Assembly: GCA_031273145.1 (NCBI GenBank)
Contig: JAISSL010000114.1
Location: forward strand, 1 to 11,545
Source: Zoogloeaceae bacterium
GTDB taxonomy: Bacteria > Pseudomonadota > Gammaproteobacteria > Burkholderiales > Rhodocyclaceae
Reading direction: 5' to 3'
Length of the DNA: 11,545 nucleotides
The notes below the pieces were generated by a model, which had not been told where the DNA came from, ran no database searches, and saw only the letters and a list, made by a program, of their open reading frames with translations. Numbering within the stretch: the first letter of the stretch is position 1; every line of letters starts with the position of its first letter. Shown here piece after piece: positions 6,366 to 11,545 of the stretch. Position numbers and translations under genes: made by a program.

Positions 6366-6492
6366 GGCGGGAATGTATCACGTTGAAGATAAGCGGCGAC
6401 TGGATGCCGTCCGCTTGCGCGCATAACGTCTGAAGCATACCACCTTTATACATGGATGTGGGGCTTGCTCACAAATGCAGTGGCGTGGATGC
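6366..6492 (-). promoter_or_regulatory. Predicted sigma70-type promoter for the 167-aa / lipoprotein / TlpA run
   Basis: On the minus strand TTGTGA (6469-6474) is followed after 18 bp by TATAAA (6445-6450), close to the -35 and -10 consensus. Transcription would start near 6438, leaving a leader of about 70 bases before the ATG at 6365. The rest of the gap holds nothing else I can identify. Confidence 0.45.
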
Positions 6493-7077
6493 CTAAGCTG
6501 TGTTTAGCAGTTGCCGGAGTTTTTCGCGGGAGAGGCGTTCGCGCTCGCGCCCGTCGCGGTGGTGAAAGCGTTGGTATTCCAGATGCGCCGGAAAGATGTG
6601 CAGATTGACATCCGCCTGGGGCAGGGAGAGGCGTAAAAGCGCCTCGGCCTGCCGGTGGCGCGGTTTTTCTGGCGTGAATTCCATGTTGTGATCGAGCAGG
6701 AAAATTTCCACGTCCTTGCCGCTGTCGGCGAACAGCATCAGGTCAATGGCGGAAAAGCCGGAAGCCGTGCCATCCAGCGCCGCGCCCGTGAGATAGGGGC
6801 GAAAAGGCGCCAGCCACTCCATCATTTCAAGGGCGGCTTCCCGCAGATGGCGCAGGCGATCCGGCTGGACATCCCCCTGATAGAGGGTCAGATAGAGGCG
6901 CAATTCCGCTTCGACTTCCGCATCATCGGGCAGGGCGTAGGCTTCCGTCGCGCCGAACTGCCGTGCGGCCTTGCGCTTGGCAAATCCGATGTCTTCAATG
7001 CCGTCCTGCGCCATCAGGCGGGCGGCGGCGCTGGCAATGCTGATTCGGGAGACGTTGCGGCGAGCAGGGCGGGACAT
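6493..7077 (-). CDS. Conserved hypothetical protein with nucleotidyltransferase-like motif
   Basis: A 194-residue cytoplasmic protein without signal peptide or membrane segment. The N-terminal part (about 10-70) is helical and rich in Ala and Arg, with a block AARLMAQDGIEDIGFAKRKAARQFG. The central block RPYLTGAALDGTASGFSAIDLMLFADSGKDVEIFLL (94-128 region) resembles the Gly-Ser plus Asp-x-Asp-like core of nucleotidyltransferase-fold proteins, but only one clear Asp (Asp112 in AIDLMLF) is in the expected place, so catalytic activity is doubtful. The C-terminal part (VNLHIFPAHLEYQRFHHRDGRERERLS) is basic. I recall similar proteins in betaproteobacteria, some labelled as a Mur ligase, a name this sequence does not support. 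It is divergent from rmlB. The start at 7077 gives MSRPARRNVSRIS. Confidence 0.8.
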   Translation of the reverse strand: MSRPARRNVSRISIASAAARLMAQDGIEDIGFAKRKAARQFGATEAYALPDDAEVEAELRLYLTLYQGDVQPDRLRHLREAALEMMEWLAPFRPYLTGAALDGTASGFSAIDLMLFADSGKDVEIFLLDHNMEFTPEKPRHRQAEALLRLSLPQADVNLHIFPAHLEYQRFHHRDGRERERLSREKLRQLLNTA

Positions 7078-7118
7078 GGCGGTCGTGTGCTATGAAAAAT
7101 GACGAGGGCAGACAAATT

Positions 7119-7158
7119 CTATCCGGTTTATCGGATAGCGGCGCGGATTGGATACAAT
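7119..7158 (+). promoter_or_regulatory. Putative rmlB promoter with overlapping dyad
   Basis: A perfect inverted repeat CTATCCG (7119-7125) / CGGATAG (7132-7138) with a 6-bp centre lies just upstream of a TACAAT (7153-7158) that could be a -10 box. The -35 position (about 7130-7135) would fall inside the dyad and is not consensus. This arrangement suits an operator controlling rmlB, or the divergent 194-residue gene. Confidence 0.4.
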
Positions 7159-7185
7159 AACAGTTTTTACGGGCAGGAAAGACAC

Positions 7186-8250
7186 ATGATACTTGTGACG
7201 GGCGGCGCGGGGTTTATCGGCGCCAATTTCGCGCTGGACTGGCTATCAATCTCGGATGAGCCTCTGCTCAATCTGGATAAGCTCACCTATGCCGGGAATA
7301 TGGAAAATCTGGCTTCTCTCACGGATGACCCGCGTCATCACTTTGTGCGAGGCGATATTTGCGACCGCGCCTTGGTGGATTCGCTACTCGCAACGCATCA
7401 ACCGCGCGCCATCATCCATTTTGCGGCGGAAAGCCATGTGGATCGCTCGATTCACGGCCCCGGCGAATTTCTACGCAGCAACGTCGAAGGGACGTTTACG
7501 CTTCTGGAAGCGGCGCGCGCCTATCTGGCCGGTCTGGATGCAGGGGCGCGGGCGGCGTTTCGCTTTCACCACGTCAGTACCGATGAAGTCTATGGCAGCC
7601 TTGCGCCCGACGCGGCGCCGTTTGCCGAAGGACATCCCTATGCGCCGAACAGTCCCTATTCCGCAAGCAAGGCCGCTTCCGACCATCTGGCGCGGGCGTG
7701 GCACAAGACCTATGGTCTGCCGGTCACGATCAGCCATTGCTCGAACAATTACGGTCCCTTTCATTTCCCGGAAAAGCTGATTCCGCTCGTTATCGTCAAT
7801 GCCCTGGCGGGCAAGGCGCTGCCGATCTATGGCGACGGCCTGCAAGTGCGCGACTGGCTTTATGTCGGCGACCACTGCGCCGCGATTCGCCGCATTCTGG
7901 CCGATGGAAAGCCGGGAGAGACTTACAACATCGGCGGCTGGAACGAAATGAGCAATCTGGAGATTGTGCGGCAGGTGTGCGCCTTGCTGGATACCTTGCG
8001 CCCGCGTTCAGACGGGCAGCCCTACGCAAGTCAGATGGCGCATGTAACCGACCGACCGGGGCATGACCGCCGCTATGCGATAGATGCCCGCAAGATGGAA
8101 CGGGAATTGGGCTGGCGTCCGGCGGAAACCTTTGCGAGCGGCATCGAGCGCACGGTACGCTGGTATCTGGCGCATGAGGATTGGGTCAAGAATGTGCAGA
8201 GCGGCGCGTATCAGGCGTGGGTCACAAAACACTACGGAGACAAGCCATGA
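7186..8250 (+). CDS. rfbB (rmlB): dTDP-glucose 4,6-dehydratase
   Basis: RmlB converts dTDP-D-glucose to dTDP-4-keto-6-deoxy-D-glucose, the second step of dTDP-L-rhamnose synthesis, in the cytoplasm with bound NAD+. The 354-residue protein is a full-length extended short-chain dehydrogenase: the Rossmann motif TGGAGFIG is at 5-12, the dehydratase signature STDEVYG at 131-137 (Thr132, Asp133, Glu134), and the catalytic YSASK at 158-162 (Tyr158, Lys162). SNNYGPFHFPEKLIP (186-200), GDGLQVRDWLYV (216-227) and VTDRPGHDRRYAID (287-300) are family hallmarks. The open frame extends back to 7099, but ATG 7186 follows AGGAAAG and begins directly at the nucleotide-binding strand. Its stop overlaps the start of rmlD (ATGA), which suggests translational coupling. 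Confidence 0.97.
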   Translation: MILVTGGAGFIGANFALDWLSISDEPLLNLDKLTYAGNMENLASLTDDPRHHFVRGDICDRALVDSLLATHQPRAIIHFAAESHVDRSIHGPGEFLRSNVEGTFTLLEAARAYLAGLDAGARAAFRFHHVSTDEVYGSLAPDAAPFAEGHPYAPNSPYSASKAASDHLARAWHKTYGLPVTISHCSNNYGPFHFPEKLIPLVIVNALAGKALPIYGDGLQVRDWLYVGDHCAAIRRILADGKPGETYNIGGWNEMSNLEIVRQVCALLDTLRPRSDGQPYASQMAHVTDRPGHDRRYAIDARKMERELGWRPAETFASGIERTVRWYLAHEDWVKNVQSGAYQAWVTKHYGDKP

Positions 8251-9185
8251 CGGATGCCACGGGCGGCGTATTGCTGTTGGGCAGGGAAGGCCAACTGGGC
8301 TTTGAGCTTACTCGCGTACTGGGCGAGATGGCGTGCTGGAAGGGGCGCGTGACGGCGCTTAATCGCGCCGAGTGCGATTTGTCGCATCCCGATTCGTTCC
8401 GGGCGCGTGTGACGCAGTATGTGGAAAAACTGCGCCCATCAGCAATCGTCAATGCTGCCGCCTATACGGCGGTAGATCGCGCCGAGACGGAGGCGGAACT
8501 GGCCTTTGCGGTCAATGGCATCGCGCCCGGCATTTTGGGGGAGATTGCGGTCAAGCGGGATATTCTGGTGCTGCATTACTCGACCGATTACGTGTTTGAT
8601 GGATTGAATCCCCGCCCTTATCGGGAAGAGGACGCGACCAATCCTTTAAATGTCTATGGCAAGAGCAAGCTGGCGGGCGAAGTGGCGCTAAGGGAGAGTG
8701 GCGCGCGGCATCTCACCTTTCGCACTTCCTGGGTCTTTAGCGCGCATGGCGGGAATTTTCTAAAGACCATGCTGCGCCTGGCAACGGAACGGGAGACGCT
8801 TTCCGTCGTCTCCGACCAGATCGGCGCGCCGACTTCGACGGCCTTCCTTGCGAAAACGACGGGCGAGGCGCTGGCTCGGTATCGGCTTGAATCGCCGGAA
8901 AATTTCCCGTTGGGGCTGTTCCATCTGACGGCGACGGGCGCGACTTCCTGGCATGGCTATGCCGATTATCTTTTCACGCTTGCCCGCGCGGGGGGAATGT
9001 CGCTACGCCTTGCCCCGGACGGGTTGCAGGCGATTCCCGCCAGTGACTACCCAACGCCTGCGGCGCGTCCGGCCAATTCCTGCCTCGATTGTAGCCGGAT
9101 AAGCGCGGCTTTTGGCATCCAGCCCCCGCCCTGGCAGGAAGGGGTAGAGGCGGTATTAAAAACCTTGACTGGCTCAGGAGAATGA
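8247..9185 (+). CDS. rfbD (rmlD): dTDP-4-dehydrorhamnose reductase
   Basis: RmlD reduces dTDP-4-keto-L-rhamnose to dTDP-L-rhamnose, the last step of the pathway that feeds O-antigen, capsule or other rhamnose glycans. The 312-residue protein has the modified nucleotide-binding loop GREGQLG (12-18), the STDYVFDG block (112-119), the catalytic pair Tyr137 and Lys141 in YGKSK, and the FRTSWVF strand (158-164). RPANSCLD (274-281) is the conserved C-terminal substrate region. The ATG at 8247 overlaps the rmlB stop by the ATGA arrangement, with GGAG upstream; the open frame from 8181 is not used. The gene ends one base before the next ATG. rmlA and rmlC do not lie in this cluster, so they must be elsewhere or the products are used differently. 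Confidence 0.96.
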   Translation: MTDATGGVLLLGREGQLGFELTRVLGEMACWKGRVTALNRAECDLSHPDSFRARVTQYVEKLRPSAIVNAAAYTAVDRAETEAELAFAVNGIAPGILGEIAVKRDILVLHYSTDYVFDGLNPRPYREEDATNPLNVYGKSKLAGEVALRESGARHLTFRTSWVFSAHGGNFLKTMLRLATERETLSVVSDQIGAPTSTAFLAKTTGEALARYRLESPENFPLGLFHLTATGATSWHGYADYLFTLARAGGMSLRLAPDGLQAIPASDYPTPAARPANSCLDCSRISAAFGIQPPPWQEGVEAVLKTLTGSGE

Positions 9186-9186
9186 A

Positions 9187-10254
9187 ATGTCTCGAATGTT
9201 CTGTAGGTTGCTCGCTTGTTGGGTTTTATCTGGAATGCTTGTGGGGTGTTCGGATGAGCCAGAGCGCGTTGCTGCCGATGTGAATGTGTCTCAAGGCGTT
9301 GAGGACATAGCCAGCTTTGAAGCCACCCAACAAGCTGCGGAACAAGGCGATGCGGATGCTCAATTTAACCTTGGCTTGATGTACCACAAGGGTCAAGGTG
9401 TAGCCCAGGATTATGCCGAGGCCGTGAAGTGGTACAGACTAGCGGCGGAACAGGGAAATGCGGGCGCTCAATATGGTCTTGGCGTGATGTACTACAAGGG
9501 TCAAGGTGTAGCGCAGGATTATGTTGAGGCCGTGAAGTGGTATCGAAAAGCGGCGGAACAGGAATATGCGATGGCTCAATATAACCTTGGCTTGATGTAC
9601 TTCAATGGTCAGGGCGTAGCCCAAAATTATGCAGAGGCCGCAAAGTGGGGGCACAAGGCGGCTGAACAGGAATATGCGAAGGCTCAATTTAGCCTTGGCT
9701 TGATGTACCACAAGGGTCAAGGCGTAGCACAGGATTATGCCGAGGCCGTGAAGTGGTACAGACGAGCGGCGGAACAGGAACATGCGACTGCCCAAAATAA
9801 CCTTGGCGTGATGTACGCCAAAGGCGAAGGCGTAGCCCAAGATGAAACTGAGGCCGTGAAGTGGTTTCAAAAGGCGGCTGAACAGGGAGATGCGAGTGGT
9901 CAAACTAGTCTTGGCGCGATGTATGGAGATGGTCGGGGCGTCGCCAAAGATGAAGCCAAGGCCGTGAAATGGACTCAAAAGGCGGCTGAACAGGGACATG
10001 CGACTGCCCAAAATAACCTTGGCTTGATGTACGACAGAGGTCGGGGCGTAGCCCAAAATGATGCCGAGGCCGTGAAGTGGTATCGAAAGGCGGCAGAACA
10101 GGGATATGCGGAGGCTCAATTTGAGCTTGGCGCGAGGTACTTCCACGGTCGGGGCATCGCCAAAGACGAGGCCGAAGCAAAGAAGTGGTTTCAAAAGGCC
10201 GCAGATCAAGGACACAAGAAGGCACAGGACACAGTGAGGGCGTTATCGCGTTAA
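9187..10254 (+). CDS. Sel1-repeat lipoprotein (eight full repeats)
   Basis: A 355-residue lipoprotein: signal residues 1-20 (MSRMFCRLLACWVLSGMLVG), lipobox LVGC with Cys21, and Ser at +2, which favours the outer membrane. After a linker (22-50), eight perfect-length 36-residue Sel1 repeats run from 51 to 338, each built on AEQ-x-A-x-AQ-xx-LG-x-MY-x-G-x-GVA-x-D-x-x-EAVKW, followed by a partial ninth (339-355). Sel1 repeats form an alpha-alpha superhelix related to TPR and usually mediate protein-protein contacts. AGGAG (9176-9180), inside the 3' end of rmlD, is its ribosome binding site, so it belongs to the rml transcript. A role in surface polysaccharide assembly or in cell-envelope contacts is inferred from the operon only. 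Confidence 0.93.
   Translation: MSRMFCRLLACWVLSGMLVGCSDEPERVAADVNVSQGVEDIASFEATQQAAEQGDADAQFNLGLMYHKGQGVAQDYAEAVKWYRLAAEQGNAGAQYGLGVMYYKGQGVAQDYVEAVKWYRKAAEQEYAMAQYNLGLMYFNGQGVAQNYAEAAKWGHKAAEQEYAKAQFSLGLMYHKGQGVAQDYAEAVKWYRRAAEQEHATAQNNLGVMYAKGEGVAQDETEAVKWFQKAAEQGDASGQTSLGAMYGDGRGVAKDEAKAVKWTQKAAEQGHATAQNNLGLMYDRGRGVAQNDAEAVKWYRKAAEQGYAEAQFELGARYFHGRGIAKDEAEAKKWFQKAADQGHKKAQDTVRALSR
9337..10200 (+). repeat. Tandem 108-bp coding repeats (Sel1 array)
   Basis: Eight 108-bp units in frame encode the Sel1 repeats. Units 1 and 4 are almost identical at the DNA level over most of their length, and units 5 and 7 share the same CATGCGACTGCCCAAAATAA stretch, which points to recent duplication or gene conversion inside the array. 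Confidence 0.85.
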
Positions 10255-10375
10255 GGCGATTTCTGTTTGATGCGGCGCATGGTTCGCCCTCTCCCCAACC
10301 CCTTCCGTCATTCCCTGCCATTCCCGCAAAGGCGGTAAGAAGGCGGGCATTCAGTGCTTTTGCGTCTCCCCACTC

Positions 10376-10402
10376 GTCATTCCCGCGAAGGCGGGAATCC
10401 AG
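10376..10402 (+). repeat. dRS3-like palindromic repeat
   Basis: Perfect arms ATTCCCGC (10379-10386) and GCGGGAAT (10391-10398) around GAAG, with flanks GTC and CCAG. It fits the pattern ATTCCC-N8-GGGAAT exactly and is the cleanest copy in the window. Confidence 0.8.
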
Positions 10403-10515
10403 ACCTGTAACGGGACGCAGGTTGCGTCCCCTACAAGTGTTTCAATGCGAAGCGCCCATAACTGTCCGTAGGGGCGGCGGATGCCGTCTGCAAGACCTGC
10501 CGCCCGCAAAACTCA

Positions 10516-10543
10516 GTCATTCCGCGCGAAGTCGCGGAATCCA
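10516..10543 (+). repeat. dRS3-like palindromic repeat
   Basis: Arms ATTCCGCG (10519-10526) and CGCGGAAT (10533-10540), loop CGAAGT. The 28 bases are identical to 4614-4641. Confidence 0.8.
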
Positions 10544-10682
10544 TGCCGAGGTGGGTACTGTTTTCATCATTTTCTGATTGGGCTGGCGTTCAGACAGAGG
10601 GTTTGCCGTGATTTGGGCATAAAAATAACGGATTTTTACGAATAAATGGCGCGAAAGGGTTTTCTCTTGTCCGGTTAAGGGC

Positions 10683-10688
10683 TATAAC
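10683..10688 (+). promoter_or_regulatory. Possible -10 box of the DUF4124-like gene
   Basis: TATAAC lies 29 bp before the ATG at 10718. A weak -35 (TTTTCT, 10660-10665) sits 17 bp upstream. The preceding 80 bp are AT-rich, which fits a promoter, but the match is modest. Confidence 0.3.
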
Positions 10689-10717
10689 AGGCTCTGTGGT
10701 TCATGAAGGAGCAGCCA

Positions 10718-11359
10718 ATGAAGTCTTTTCTTGTTTATCTGGCGGTCTGCCTGTATGGCGTTGCGCCATCCGCGCTCGCGCAGGTCTATCGTTGCGTGGT
10801 GGGTGACGCGGTGACTATTTCCACCGCCCCCTGTCCGGCGGGCGCGAAGGAGACAGAATTCAAGCCGGAACCGGACGCGGCAGAGCGGGAAGCCTCCGCA
10901 AAAGAGCAGGAAGCTGCCGCAAAGAGGGCGGCGGACGAAAAACTGGCGCAGATGAAGGAACGGATTGAGGTAATGGCGCGCGAACGTCAGAAACGCGAGG
11001 CGGCATTTGAGGCAGCGCGCCGGGAGGAGGAACTCCGGGGTTCGCAATCGGCCTCTCTGTCTGAACCTGCGCGGGAAGAAGGGATTGTGGAACAGACGGT
11101 CATCTTGCCGGTAGCGCCTCCGCCTGATATCAATCGCTATCCGAATCAGCCTCCCGGCAACAGGCCGGATACGGGGCGTCCGCCGCCCCTTTCATCAGAG
11201 CCTCCGGGGGGGAACCGCCCCGGCAAAGACGCAAGGGAAGAACCTGGCGCAGCGCCCCGCCTGCCCCAGAATCCGGGGGCGGAACAAAACCGTAGTTCTG
11301 GAAGGGTGCGGCTCACGTCAAAACCCAAGGCCACGGCTGGAACAGGCAAAAAGCAATAA
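10718..11359 (+). CDS. Secreted DUF4124-like protein with coiled coil and proline-rich tail
   Basis: The 213-residue product has a signal peptide (MKSFLVYLAVCLYGVAPSALA, cleavage after Ala21). The mature N-terminus QVYRCVVGDAVTISTAPCP resembles the DUF4124 domain, a short periplasmic module in proteobacteria with a conserved Cys pair, here Cys26 and Cys39. A charged helix rich in Ala, Glu, Lys and Arg (about 52-108) is a probable coiled coil. Residues 130-190 are rich in Pro, Gly and Asn and likely disordered. The tail is basic. The ATG at 10718 is chosen over the in-frame ATG at 10703 because AAGGAG lies 7 bp before it and the signal peptide starts there. The gene stands alone, between two inverted copies of a 16-bp repeat. 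Function unknown. Confidence 0.88.
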   Translation: MKSFLVYLAVCLYGVAPSALAQVYRCVVGDAVTISTAPCPAGAKETEFKPEPDAAEREASAKEQEAAAKRAADEKLAQMKERIEVMARERQKREAAFEAARREEELRGSQSASLSEPAREEGIVEQTVILPVAPPPDINRYPNQPPGNRPDTGRPPPLSSEPPGGNRPGKDAREEPGAAPRLPQNPGAEQNRSSGRVRLTSKPKATAGTGKKQ

Positions 11360-11371
11360 ATCTTGCAAACG

Positions 11372-11441
11372 GGTCTTGCAGACGGCAATTTTAAAAACAC
11401 CTTGTTTTTCAAACCGCTACCTGCAAGACCTAAAGTTTTTT
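11372..11441 (+). terminator. Long stem-loop with T-run after the DUF4124-like gene
   Basis: GGTCTTGCAG (11372-11381) pairs perfectly with CTGCAAGACC (11421-11430). Inside, AAAAAC (11393-11398) pairs with GTTTTT (11405-11410) around a 6-base loop. A TTTTTT run follows at 11435-11440. It starts 13 bp after the stop codon, so it is a likely intrinsic terminator, although the stem is AT-rich inside and includes part of a dispersed repeat. Confidence 0.5.
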
Positions 11442-11545
11442 GATATTTGTCCGATAATGTATTTATCACAAATTTTTTGGCGGCACAGAAGTTTTCAGGG
11501 TCTTGGGAAGCAAACATCCTTTAAAAGTATGCTAACTTCCTGAGA
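11442..11545. other. AT-rich right edge, no gene seen
   Basis: About 100 AT-rich bases after the terminator. I see no credible coding frame; it may be the upstream region of a gene beyond the window. Confidence 0.4.

Larger units (their letters stand above)
10255..10700. repeat. Intergenic spacer packed with palindromic repeats
   Basis: No gene is seen. The spacer holds: a degenerate palindromic copy at about 10314-10354; the 19-bp module at 10358-10376; a dRS3-like palindrome at 10379-10398; a hairpin GGGACGCA/TGCGTCCC at 10412-10430; a hairpin GGGCGGC (10472-10478) / GCCGCCC (10499-10505); a 16-bp string at 10482-10497 that recurs inverted at 11372-11387; a second palindrome at 10519-10540; and the module 10547-10579 that recurs inverted at 337-369. 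The last 120 bp are AT-rich and lead into the next gene. Confidence 0.75.

Noticed and set aside
6400..6500. Integron attC-like or tRNA-like structure upstream of the accessory genes
   Set aside because: The core-site pattern and cloverleaf arms do not fit; only a promoter-like pair is supported.
9337..10200. Regular repeats that might suggest a CRISPR array
   Set aside because: The unit is 108 bp, in frame, coding for Sel1 repeats, with no unique spacers.
9439..10215. Long minus-strand open frame of 258 codons
   Set aside because: It is antisense to the Sel1 array; the 108-bp periodicity keeps the antisense frame open, and its product is only a repetitive shadow.

Overview
The window looks like a chromosome segment from a GC-rich Gram-negative proteobacterium, most likely a betaproteobacterium. 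This is inferred from the proteins (a 181-residue Orn, RsgA next to an M48 protease and orn, a c4-like dihaem cytochrome, RmlB/RmlD), from the many signal peptides and lipoboxes, and from intergenic palindromes of the form ATTCCC-N-GGGAAT that resemble the dRS3 repeats of Neisseria. I cannot name a genus.

Left part (1-4491), mostly housekeeping. On the minus strand are a lipoprotein-like gene that runs off the left edge (1-294), rsgA (362-1276) and a Ste24-type M48 membrane protease (1266-2588); rsgA overlaps the protease gene. Divergent from these, on the plus strand, are orn (2687-3232), a dihaem c-type cytochrome (3249-3893) and a GreB-like transcript-cleavage factor (3931-4491).

Middle part (4492-7077). 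A repeat-filled spacer (4492-4792) separates greB from a minus-strand run of three closely spaced genes: an uncharacterised 167-residue protein (5862-6365), a small lipoprotein (5363-5830) and a TlpA-like thioredoxin (4793-5338). A plausible promoter lies at 6445-6474. This run looks accessory and is the least explained part of the window. Next comes a minus-strand 194-residue protein with a nucleotidyltransferase-like motif (6493-7077).

Right part (7078-11545). rmlB (7186-8250), rmlD (8247-9185) and a lipoprotein with eight Sel1 repeats (9187-10254) form a tight plus-strand operon. The first two genes supply the second and fourth steps of dTDP-L-rhamnose synthesis; rmlA and rmlC are not present here. 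A 450-bp spacer packed with palindromic repeats follows, then a secreted DUF4124-like protein (10718-11359) and a long stem-loop with a T-run that probably terminates it.

The main structural theme beyond the genes is a modular family of palindromic intergenic repeats. The same modules occur in the same order at 4496-4762 and 10358-10579, and one module, inverted, overlaps the stop codon of rsgA. A second repeat occurs inverted on both sides of the DUF4124-like gene. I see no complete, clearly novel multi-gene system. The best candidate for new biology is the uncharacterised 167-residue protein plus lipoprotein pair.
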